From Fragum whitleyi (Eukaryota; Mollusca; Bivalvia; Cardiida; Cardiidae): a stretch of 64,000 nucleotides of DNA. Below the pieces are notes generated by a model. That model was not told the origin of the DNA, did no database searches, and worked only from the letters and a program-made list of their open reading frames with translations. The stretch lies in NCBI GenBank assembly GCA_948146395.1, contig OX411544.1:34430457-34494456 (forward strand), in the 5' to 3' direction. Shown piece after piece: positions 25,872 to 38,400 of this stretch; positions within the stretch are counted from its first letter, which is position 1; each line of letters starts with the position of its first letter. Made by a program: the position numbers and the translations under genes.

Positions 25872-26240
25872 GCCTTGTAATTTATGAACCTTTACTAGAT
25901 TATACTATGCTGTGCAGAGGACACCGCAAAGCAGCTTTCAATTTGGAAAGCAAAACTCATGATCTTTTACAATGAAGACCAAGGTTTCAAAATGAAATCA
26001 CTAGGACACCTTGGTTAACACTGTTTCATTACTTCCGCAACGCTGCTTTAACACTTACGGGTTCATCAACTTTAGCATAAAATCACACGGACGTAAAACC
26101 CTGGGACTGAAAGGAAATATATCCATATTTGGCTAACAGCCTGTAAATTTGTGTCATATCTTCATTGAGCTACCCAAAACTTCCTAACCCTATCTTATCC
26201 AAGCTGAAGTCACAAGGTTTAGCTCGTGAAGTTTGAGTAT

Positions 26241-26407
26241 CTAGCTCTCCCTACACTGTACCAGTTCACATAATTGATGTACATCCTGTATCTGTATGTT
26301 GACCTTCATCTGTTTCATGAGTTCATGGTGCCACATCCCTGTGTGTCGTATCTCAGGTACCAAACTTAACATCTCTGTCATCCTCGACTTGACATCTGCG
26401 CCTTTGG
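26241..26407 (-). CDS. 2DBD-NR last coding exon: LBD helices 10-12 and stop
   Basis: 167 nt: 2 nt, 54 codons and a TAG stop at 26243-26241. Acceptor attttgtag/CC after a T-rich tract. Encodes AKGADVKSRMTEMLSLVPEI, then RHTGMWHHELMKQMKVN (helix 10/11) and a tail ending QLCELVQCRES. LCELV is where an AF-2 helix (hydrophobic-hydrophobic-x-E-hydrophobic-hydrophobic) is expected; the match is only partial, so ligand-dependent coactivator binding is uncertain. Confidence 0.9.
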
Positions 26408-29400
26408 CTACAAAATAAAATAAAGAGATAATAAATAACTCATTGGTTAAACAATATTCTATCTCAGGAGTTGCAAACTAAAAGAGTTTGCAGAGGACTA
26501 TTAGGAGGCTAATAAAAATGTGACCCTTCACACAAAAAAAGGACCATCTCCAACTTTGTAAAGTATGTACATGTATTTGAAAAATGGATTAGGTCCAGCA
26601 AAGGTCACCTAGAGGTCCCATTTCAAAATTCTTTCAAAGGCAATAGATTGATCATTCCATACTCAAAAATTAGCAAAGTGCAAAGGGTTTTGATCCTGGT
26701 CAGTGTGACTAGGATTGACACATTACACACAACTCAGATGGTCTCTTTTTGTGTGACAGATTACCATTAAGTCCTTGTTCTCAAAAATTTATTAGTTCAT
26801 TCCTTTGATGTAAGAACTAATTAGAATCAGCTCATAGTGATGACTGTAATGAGTTCAAACTTAAAAGAATCCTATCAGATTATACAATTTAGACAGAAAA
26901 AGAACACGGCATACAGGTGCAACACTATTAAATAGTGCAAAAAATCTAATTAAAAAAAGGGCACAACTCTTATAAATGTGCTTTCTGAGTTATTCCCCCT
27001 GATAGTCTAGATAGCCCTTGTGATGGTGAACACACATGCAAATTTCAAGAAGATATCTCCAATAACAACAGCAATATGACCAAGTTTAAAGTTTCTCATG
27101 CCAACACCAACGCCAATGTTGACCACACCAAAGTGATCAAAATACAAGCTGGTTTTCTCCCAAAACAGCTGAGCTAAAAACCAACAAATAGAAAAGACAA
27201 AAACAATATGCCCCCTATCTAGCTATGTGGTGCACTAAAAGATTCTTCTAATTTCATAAATTCATAAACAAGGTGGCAAAATTTCACAAGATACGCCAGT
27301 TACACTGCTGGATGTCAAAATTTTAAACATCTAAGGGAAATAACTCAAAAAGTAAGCTAGGTAGAACTAGAGTTCTTATGCGCTGAACTCTGAGAGGAAA
27401 AGATATAAGGTTAGCTATACTCCAGACAAAGAAGTGAATGCTGCCCAACCCTTGGGCGCTAGATGCCACAAGTGATCACATGATAAGTTCCGTTTTTTGA
27501 TGGGTGTTTACAAAGTTTTAGGCCTAGATGGATATGGGTTCATATTACAAGATTACCTAATTCATAAGACTGTAAGGCAACTATGATCTTCCGTCTAGCA
27601 TCTTTTATGGCTTCAGGATACACAAGGTCTGTAAAATCTGTAAAATAGGAAAGTTTCTAGAACTACCTATTGGCCATCAATGTTATAAGCAAATATAATA
27701 CATGCTGATACTATGCATGACTGTGCATGTGTGATAGCAAAATTATTAAGGTTGGAAGCACATTATTTGTCCAAAGCTGCATTAAGATTGAACCCCCCCT
27801 CCCTCCTTTTGAAATTGGATTGATCTTGTAATGGTGAAAAATACATGCCCAATTTTAAGTGAATATCTCTAATTTTAGCTAATATATTTACAAAGCTAAA
27901 TTTCATCACATAAATGATACCAATTTGACAGACAACAGAGTGATGATAATTTTAATTTCCCAAAATGGCCAAGCTTCAAATGAAATCTTAACCAAAGTCT
28001 TAATTATTTGATTCATACAAGGGGTATCAAAAAATTCCGAGACAATTGTAATATCTGTTTCATTATTCATCAGATTTTGCTGAAACTGTCAGTAATTATT
28101 TGTATGGATGTGAGGGCTAATTATACAAACATGCAACCAAATATGACTGCGCATCTGCTAACAAACCATAGCTATGAAAACCAAATGATGCGCTTTCTGG
28201 GCACTTTTAGCTTTAAATTCACTGTTGAGAAAGAAATTCATACAAAACGGTAATATGTTTTTGCGTAGATGAGCACTGACCTTTTAAGATTTAGTTGGTG
28301 GGACTTGACAGGAGTTCACAGTTTATAACATATAAAAACACTGCTGACAAAAGCAATGAAGAGTGGGTCTGACGTTCATGATGTCACTTTTATGCCCTGA
28401 GACGCCGCACCCATCTCAGTTCAATTTGACACGGATTGTAGTGTTTTCAGACTATTCTACTGAAACTTGGTAAATTTGTGGTCACAAGGCATACATTTCA
28501 ACTCATGCAATTTTCTAAGCCTTCAAACATATAGGATAAAAAAAATCATTTAAGTCTCAAAACTTTTTCGATAGTCCCTCGTAATATGTCTTAATGTTTT
28601 TATTCATTTGTAATTTTTGCAACATACTTTTCCAGCAACTGATAAAACCCAGTAAGTAGAAGTAGATACAAACGAACAAAAAAAATAATGCAATCTTGCA
28701 TACTTCATTCTCTTATTGTTTCTTTAAATCTGTTGATTTACAAATGCTGAGGAAAAATGGTTGATTTGATCTTTATCTAATCCAGGACAAAATGCTACAC
28801 TGTTCTTTGTGTTTTTATCTATCAATATAGGTATATACTACAGTGTTGCCCTAAGCCCCATACTATTCATTTTGTTAAATTCATGAAAAAACTGTATTTA
28901 TCCTTAACAATAAGTGTTTGTGAAACACAAATGAGCCAAAAAGGACATATCTTGGGGTTTCACCCCAATAACTGACCTTGACCTTGTCAAATGAACTTGA
29001 ACTTAGTATCTCTAGATGTGGTTCAAAAAAGTACTTTAGAACTCAAAATCTGACCATCATATCCTGAAAAACCTTGACATGACTGGTAAATATTAAGGTT
29101 TTTGATTAAGTTTTGCAAAGATTTGGCCATGAAATATTTCATTGTTCTTTTCAGATGATCATCATATTAGCATATGCCTATAAAAAAAGATACATATTAA
29201 CACCAAACAGAAGCAATGTAAATTTAATAGGCTAAAAGAAATTGGCATTGCAAGGTTTTATTGTTAATTCTTAAGGTAGTGGACACGTAACAGTTCTGCT
29301 ACACCTCAGGAGTAATGAACTTTAACTGTGTTAACAAAGGTTTCCTAATGATTTTCATCAAGAAACCTTGGTCAACATTGTGAAAGTTCATGAGTACAGG

Positions 29401-32400
29401 AATGTTGCAGAACTATTACAGGTCTATTACCTTAGGATAGATGGGCTTGACAATTATAAGATTATTGATTATAAGACAGTCTGAACTTGGATCAGTTCAA
29501 TATGGGGAAGAGTTATACCTGTGGCAATGTACAGTAGAGCAGCAAGGGAGGCCACCTCGTACATATCCATGTTGGTTTTATAGATTCTGTCCCCTAGTTC
29601 AACCAGCTTCTGTTTGAAGGGATAGAAAGGGTTCTGTGGGGTAATGTTCCAGTTCCAAAAGTCCCGAAAGTTCTTCTCTATTGGATTATAGAGCTGATGA
29701 CCCGCCATTAACAAGGTGGCCATGAATGTTACATTCTTACATAAGAATGTTTTGTCATCTGGGTGTAAGTTGCTGAAGCCTGCAAAATAAGTACACATTT
29801 TAGTCATTCAATAATAATTTAATATTATTTTGCTTCCATCATTTTCTATGCATTCTGATTGGCAGAATAATTGGTTTTATTCCTCATTGAAAATAATTTT
29901 TGAGTACCCAGACATTTTAAAGCCTATGCGCAAAGCAGTCCAACCCAAGTATGTCTTATTACGGGGAAATTCTTCTGTTTATCTTTTAAGTATATGAAGG
30001 TATGAAACTAAAGACCTAATCACACAAACACCATAACATTCATACAGTGTGATTGGTTTTTTGTTTCATACCTCAGTGAAATTAATAAATACTCTCTTCA
30101 TCCTTTAAGTTAAATATTTCTAAAGTAATTTATTAAACCATTGCTCAACTAAAAGATTGTATCTGGCATCTTTAACTATAATTCATTAATCACACCTCTT
30201 GTTTACTAAATTGTCAAATGGTAAAGCTCTTTTTATTAATACATGATTTACAAAATTTAATATTTGGAAATTGTTTACTCAATCAAAAGATATAATTGAT
30301 ACTAAAAATGATTTACATAAGTATCAACGACCAACAAACTGTCTAATTAAATTTGAGTTGAAAGTGAAATAGGTGAAATAATACATCTTTTTTTTATTTT
30401 TATGCATTATGTTTTTTTCATATTCAATAGTAATTAATGTGATTGCAGAATAATATAATTATATTTTTTCCATCTATATTCCTGCATTTTGAATCGCTGA
30501 AAATAGGATTTTCCTATTCAATGAAAAACAATTTTGAGTAGACAGCTATTTTGTAAGATTCTGCACAAAGTTACATCAATTAAGAAATGTGTTTCTTTAT
30601 TCATTAAATCTTTTCATTTCTGATTCATGCTTTTACATTATGAGAAAAGAAGAGAAACTTTGCTAATTTCATGAAATTATGAAACTAAAAACCTGATCAC
30701 AGTATTGTAATAATCTGCATTCATACAGTATAGTAAGGCTTTTAGTTTCATACCTCATTTACATCTCTTCCATGTTTTATAACTTGTCAATGAGAACCCC
30801 TTTAAGACAAACAATCAAACTTGTATTAATCGATCACTACGGGGACCACCAAAAAGTGGTCGTATTAAAAAACGGTTGCTGAATACACATTTTGATTACA
30901 GATAAGAAACATACCTTTTGATTGAATATGCATATAATTGAGAGATTCTAAAAATCCTATGTTGTTATAACTTCATAGAATTGTCCCATTGAGACAATTC
31001 TGGTGAGTATTAACAACATAAGATTCATTTTCAATTATTTTAGAACAACAAAACCTTTGTTTTAGGAAATTCTTATTTAAAGACGGGGATTTATAAAGCT
31101 GTCGCTTAATAAAAAATGGTCGCTTAATGGACGTGGTCGCTAAAGCAAGATTGACTGTTCTTGAAATTATATCATTAAAAATAGAAGACTTAATAAATGG
31201 CAAAAGTCACCAATTATGATAAGTTGTATTTACCTGGAATTTGTGTAGCAAACTTAACCCCAGATGAAGTGTTTTTTACAATTCTCATTTGGATTTGTTG
31301 CCAGTTTCTACCATCCTGGAAAAACACAGAGTGAATGGTGAATAGCAGAGCTACAGATAGAGGGGGAATTTTGGATTTTAGATCATAGAATTTATAAACA
31401 AGAGGCCCAAGAGGGCCAGTATTGCTCAACTGACACTAAATGCCTAACAAATTTATGAAAATCCATTTGTAATTTATAATAAAAGTATTAAGCTAAGCAA
31501 TAATCTAATTGTTAGTAGATAATAATCTAAGGCCGAGGTACGCCAATGCATGAAATGAAAAAAATCTCAAATCAACAAACAATCTTACACAAAAGTCCTT
31601 TTTTCCATGACACAGAATAAGAGGTTAAATGATAAGTAAGATTTTATGAAGGTTTCCTGAAATATGTCAATAAATGTACAAGTTGTGCCACAAGAAACGT
31701 TGCATCACAAAGGCCCCTTTTTCTATGACACAGCAACATAATCATCAAGAAAGAAATCATAGAGAGGTCTTTTAAAAACAATCCTGACATCAATCATTAA
31801 TTTTGAATCCCAAAATTCATTTCAGAGTAGAATATATTTTTTATAATTTAGCATATGGATCCCTTTTTAGCTGATCGACAGCACCAATGTAATTCCTCGA
31901 TCAAAATTTCAGGATGAAATCTAAAAAAGCTTTACTTAAGATTCATTCCTGTGAAGATTGGTTGAATTTTAACCAGTAGTTTCAGAGAAGGAGAATTTTT
32001 CATATTTAACCATATAAGGCCATATTGGGTTGACATGTCAGTCTGTAGCACTCAAGTTATTAGCCAAATCAGAATTAAAAGAAGGAATCTAAAAGAGCAT
32101 GTCCCAAGCATCATTCTTGTGCAGTTTGGTTGAATGCTGACTGATAGTTTCAGAAAAGAAGATATTCATATTTCTCCAAAGGGGGCATTTTTTGTATGAC
32201 ACATCCTGTCTGTAACATTCTAGTTATCAGTAAAGAAGGAATCTAAGAGAGCATGTCCCAAGCATCAATCCTGTGCAGTTTGGTTAAATTCTGACTGGTA
32301 GTTAAAGAAAAGAAGATATTTTCATATGTTACCAAAGGGGACAATTTTTGGATGATACAACTGCCCATAGCTCCAAAGTTATCAGCCTTATCATGATAAA

Positions 32401-35400
32401 AATGGAGAAATCTGAAAGAGCTAGTGCCAAGCATCATTCCTGTGCAGTTTGGTTGAATTCAAACTAGATGTTTCAGAGAAGAAGTTGATCAAAGAAAAAT
32501 TTTACACACAAATGGACTGACACGCACACAGACAGATACACAACAAGCCATGAAAATTGTCCACTGGACTTTGTCCAGTGGAGCTAAAATTTATGGCGAA
32601 AACCCCATGTTCCTGGTATTCATTGTAATCATTTGGCAAGATGACTCAAATGAGTACCAACAACATTGAATTTCATTGAGAAATGATAATTTTAAACTGG
32701 CTTTATCCCCTATCATCTAAATGTTTGAATACAAAATTTAACTTAAACAATATAATTCAGGAATATAGTTATACATTCTCTCTATTTTTTCAAATCCAGC
32801 ATCTACTTGTTAAGAAATAATTTTTGTCAAGTTATTTTGAAATTCATCCTTAAATGTAAGCTATCAAAAAAATCCTTTCAAATGGCCACATACAAACTAA
32901 CCATAAGACAATGCCAACATAATATGTTAGGCAAGGTGGTTAAAAAAATTACCTGTACTCCCACTGGCTTGATGGAATCTGTATATTTGTTGACCATGTT
33001 CTTAAAGCTTGTCTGTAGATGGTCAAGTAGAGCCTGTTTGTCAGCAGTCATTGTTAAACTCTCGTTCACCAGCGTCGATGATTGCCAGTACTTCTCCGTC
33101 AAGTGATGCTTGTATCGTCCAACCTGGAAACCGCTGTTGTAACCTGGAATATCACATATGTCGGAGTCGTCGCAGTTTTTACGTTTGTTTATTCTTCGGC
33201 AAGATGTGAACTCATCGTAGTTACTACTGGAGTCACTTGAACAAGATTGATGATCCGTCATGACGTAGAAGTACGAGTCTGCTGGGCTGACGGAGGCTAA
33301 TGTCTTACAAACAACCTCTCTCTCAATGTCATTTCTTGTAACGGCTCCATCCCTTTCATTGTTAGCTATCAATGATAGCTCTGTGTTGTCAAATGAGGGC
33401 TTCATGAAGTGATTGTTGATCCTCTGAAAGTTCTCCTGCATGGGTGATGTGTGTCTGTTATTGCTGTATCCCCTTTCCTGATGTGGAATTGTCTGGGGGC
33501 TGGTCTGTGATGGACTGTGACAGTAATGAGGCGGGGAACCAGTCAAACACCAGCTATCATGGGAGGTAACTCCCCCTTCCTGAGTTGGAATGGTCATAGA
33601 GTTGATGTTAGTGTTAGACTGGAGGGTCACATGACTGTTGTTGTTGTTGTATGTGGGTGATGTCTGTGAGGGTGAGAGTGGAGCCATGTTGACATTGACA
33701 GAGAGATCATGGACAAAGTTTCCTGTCTGATTATTCTGAAATGTACTTGGTTGGTACATCTGGTCACTGTAAGGGGAACCCTGTGGACTCCCACAGTCAC
33801 TCTGGTAGGGGCTGTGCTGAGGGGATGAAAGGGAATGATAGACAGGGCTGTGATCTGGTGAGTACTGACATGCCGGGGAGTGATTTGGGCTGGCACTTGA
33901 CATGTAGCCTGGGGACCCTGATGACATGTACCCTGGTGAGTGTACACTGGAATCTGACATATACCCACTGCCTGGTGAGTGAATCTGTCTGATTGGTGAG
34001 TGACATGGTGGTGGTGTCACTCCTGTCTGACAATATTCTGGTGAGTAACCTGGATACTGGGGTGGGGGACCCCTGTTGGACAGATTGACTGTCATGTTCA
34101 TTGGTTCATTGATGTTTGATGGAATGTTAGACGGTTGTCTGGACATATCATGAATGTTCCACTGTCCTTGAGATGGAGAAATGTTGACAAAATCAGCCTT
34201 CATATCTTTCTGTCTTAATGTAGAATTGTAATCAAAGCAGCGCATTTTCTTGGTATTAGAATAATCAGCAGAATTCTGGTTGTCATTCTGTAACATCATC
34301 AGTATCTCGTCCATCTCTTCCTCAATGAATTCTGTAGAGTTAGTCTGTGTGGTGTTCTGAACATTGTTACAGTTCAGTGGTCCCTGATTGTTGTGTTGCC
34401 ATGGTGACATGCTCTGTTGCCCCTGGTAACACATCTCCCCCATCTTCTTCAAGTACTCACAGCTTGGTCTATCGTTCTCCTGTTTCACTTTGTTGCTAGC
34501 TGAAGCAGTTTTCAGCGTGTCGGTGTTGTTATTATCCTCTCCCTCAGTGGAGAGATTCGTCAGGTGAGCATTAGTTACATTATCTACATCTGATAGAGAC
34601 TGTTGGTCGGCTGCTTTAGGGCTGTTGACTAAAGGACTTGCATCATTGCCATCAGCTTTCTTGGGTCGGCCCATCTTAATGGCTGAAAGGATGAAATGAA
34701 TGAGAAATAACTTTCTACCATTTCTTTGGTTCAAAAAGATCTAAACTTTCAATAAAAGAATTGCAACTTTCAAAATGTGCTCAATAGTATAAAGAGCATT
34801 ATACTTTAATCAACTGAATAGTATTTTTGAGAACATCTGTTGAAACATCACTAGGGTATTTCCATAAATTGGAAAGGGCCTTGAACATAAGTGCAGTGCA
34901 GGGGTGTGGAAATACGAGTTTTCTCCACTTGTCCCTGGACAAGTAAAAGCGGATTTTCTACTCGTCCAGAATCAAAATGAACTTGTCTGCTAAAGAGTAA
35001 ATGGAAAAAAATGAAAAAAACATTGCCTTTTGATGAAGAAAATGCTGGTATGCAGCATTTTCTTCATTAAAACAATGTTTTCTACCCTATGATATGAACA
35101 TTAGGATGATTTCTCTCTTAATTCTTGTAAGTAACATTCCAAGATTAGCCCTGGTATATACTTGTCCTTGGACAAGTGGCTTAGAAAAATTTACTTGTCC
35201 TTAAGTACAAAAGCCTGAGTCGGACAAGTCGGGCATAGGAATTCCACACCCCTGTGCAGTGATTATTGGTCATTCTTTAGACTAAAACAGTTTTATACAC
35301 TTAGACAAAGAAACTTTCTTTAATACATTCCAAAGGTTAATCTTTAAGACAAAAAATCCTTTGATAACAAAACTAGGTAACAAATCTACAAATTTAAGTT

Positions 35401-38400
35401 CTCTATTTTCAGTTTGAACCAGTTTTAGTTGATTTTATGTTGCTGAACATCAGGTTGAATATGAACATACTTCATATGTGAGAGAATGCATTTTAATGGG
35501 CATGCCCATATTATTCCCCATGTTATTTGATAGAACTGTAGACCTGCTTCTGAAAACATTGACTGTCATTTGGTGCAAGTCTAACCCACAATTTCAGTTG
35601 GCAAAGAAAAATCACCTTGAAAATTTTTTAACTGAAGGAAAATTTATTTATTTCAGAGAACAGCATCAATAAGGAGAAAGAGAATATTGAATCTTAACAG
35701 TTAAAGACTGATTAAAGAACATACAATTTTTACTGTCTGCAATTTATACCATACCTTTCACACAAGTGCACTTCATAAGCCATGTCAAGGGGGTGGCACA
35801 ACACTATTGTAAGTGCCTATAAACATATAGGCACTTACAATAGTGTTGAACTGACCCCTTGATGTATAATTTGCAAAGATATAGCACTATTTTTGTCATC
35901 CTGAATGCAGGGCTGCTTTTACAATTTTCTCAAACATACATACCTTCTCTTGACATGCCTACATTAAGACATTTCTGGTAACGGCAATATCTGCAGTTAT
36001 TTCTGTTACGTGGGTTGATCCCACAGTCCTTCTCTGATTTACAAACATAGCTCTGGTTCTCAACCAGCCCTCGTCGGAAAAATTTCTGTAATATAAACAG
36101 CATCAATATAAGTTTGTTAAACACCAAAGCCCCCTCACTTGCCACTTTTTATAGAAGCCTTGTTTGATACAAAATAGAAATCAGTAGTAAAACAAACATT
36201 AAAATTTAGATATTCAATGTATTTGACCTTAAAAAATGACCTTGACCCTGGCTGGTTGCCTTGAAAGGTCTTACTAATATTAGAAAGTTGCCATGGTATA
36301 TGTTGTTCAATTCCTTTTTCAGAGCTTTAGGATCACCTTCCATGAAAGAGAATTTAATATTTGAAATGATAATTCATCCCAGAGGTGTAGTCAATTTTTT
36401 CATTGTCTCCCTTACCTTGCAGTGTTCATGTGTATTAAATGAATGCAATTTAACAATGTCTACCTTAACTTGCAGCTTCCACTTATATAAACACCAACAA
36501 GAGTGCCATCGTCACAAAATACGCCGCCACTTTGCTGCTGTTTCACGAAAATAATTGTAGACATTACTTATTTTGACAGAACCAAATTGAAAATGACCAA
36601 GTTTCATTTAAATCAAGACAAGGCTGCAATTTCAATAAGCCCCAGGCACTAAGTTTTAAGGGGGCATAATTCAGGGAAATAAATGAGCCATAAAATCCTT
36701 GATCCATGTACATCTACAAATTATGGTGATGACATTGACCAAGTTTCATTTAAATAAAGACAAAAAGTTAGGAGGAGTTGTGTTCAAAAGGCTGCAATTT
36801 CGATAAGCCCTAGATACTAAGTTTTAAGGGGGAATAATTTAGGTAAAATTAATGAACCATAAAATCCTTACTTCATGCTCATCTACCAATTTCGGTTATA
36901 ACATCCACCAAGTTTCATTTAGATCCAGCCAGAAACTTAGGAAGAGTTGCATTCACAAGGCTGCAATTTCAATAAGCCCCAGAGACTAAATTTTAAGGGG
37001 GCATAACTGAGGCAATAAGCCTCAGAGACTAAGTTTTTAAGGGGCATAACTCAGACAAAAATCAACGAATCATAAAATCCTTCCTTCATGCACATCTACC
37101 AATTGAGGTGATAACATTGACCAAGTTTCAAGAAGATCCAGCCAGAAACTTAGGAGGAGCTGTGTTGACAAGAAAAGTGAACCCAGAGACTAAGTTTTTA
37201 AGGGGCATAACTCAGGCAAAAATCAACGAACCATAAAATCATTCCTTCATGCGCATCTACCAATTGAGGTGATAACATTGACCAAGTTTCAAGAAGATCC
37301 AGCCAGAAACTTAGGAGGAGTTGCGTTGACAAGAAAAGTGGACCCAGAGACTAAGTTATCAAGGGGCATAACTCAGGCAAAAATCAACGAACCGTAAAAT
37401 CCTTCCTTCATGCACATCTACCAATTGAGGTGATAACATTGACCAAGTTTCAAGAAGATCCAGCCAGTAGTTTAGGAGGAGTTGCGTTGACAAGAAAAGT
37501 GGACGGACGTACGGACGGATGGACGGACAGATGGACTGACGGACGGACAGATGGAGAAGATGACGCCAATATACGTCCGCCTCCGGCGGCGTATAATAAA
37601 AAGTAAACAATAAGCAATGTCTCCCTAACCTTGCAGCCTTCACATGTATAAAATACATCAAATTTATGCTATAAACAATCTATCCCTTGCCTTACAACCT
37701 TCACATGTATTAACAATATCTCCCTTACCTTGCAGCCTTCACATGTATTTACACCAAAATGTATGCCATTAGCAATGTATCCCTTACCTTGCAGCCTTCA
37801 CATGTATTTACACCAAAATGTATGCCATTAGCAATGTATCCCTTACCTTGCAGCCTTCACATGTATTTACACCAAAATGTATGCCATTAGCAATGTATCC
37901 CTTACCTTGCAGCCTTCACATGTATTTACACCAAAATGTATGCCATTAGCAATGTCTCCCTTACCTTCCAACCTTCACATGTATTAACACCAAAATGTAT
38001 GCCATTAGCAATGTATCCCTTACCTTGCAGCCTTCACATGTATTAACACCAAAATGTATGCCATCGGAAAATTGTGTCCTTTACCTTGCAGCCTTCACAA
38101 GTATTAACACCAAAATGTAATTGATGGGTCAGTGCAACACTTACGTAAGTGCCTTTATAATTATAGGCACTTACAATAGTGTTGCACTGACCCCTCAGTA
38201 TGCCATTAGAAATGTGTCCCTTACCTTGCAGCCTTCACATGTATTTACACCAAAATGTATGCCATTAGCAATGTCTCCGCATACTTTACACAACACTTGG
38301 CCTTCTGCTGGCTGGACTGTCTCTGGTTTTTCTGAAAGTAGAAATAAGTCAACTTTTTTCATGACGAATTTTAATTTCTGTGTCAAACAAATTACATCGT

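Noticed and set aside
33627..34033. Overlapping 78-113 aa frames on both strands within the hinge exon
   Set aside because: Shadows of the low-complexity receptor hinge exon, whose frame is supported by splice sites and domain continuity.
34683..34734. Start codon of the open frame upstream of the hinge exon as a true N-terminus
   Set aside because: The residues before IKMGRPKK are intronic; the acceptor at 34683 and phase match to the DBD2 exon explain the frame better than a separate start.
37624..38224. CRISPR-like or extra-exon interpretation of the 59-bp array
   Set aside because: Units are contiguous without unique spacers, the genome is eukaryotic, and no unit has a splice acceptor or keeps frame through the donor.
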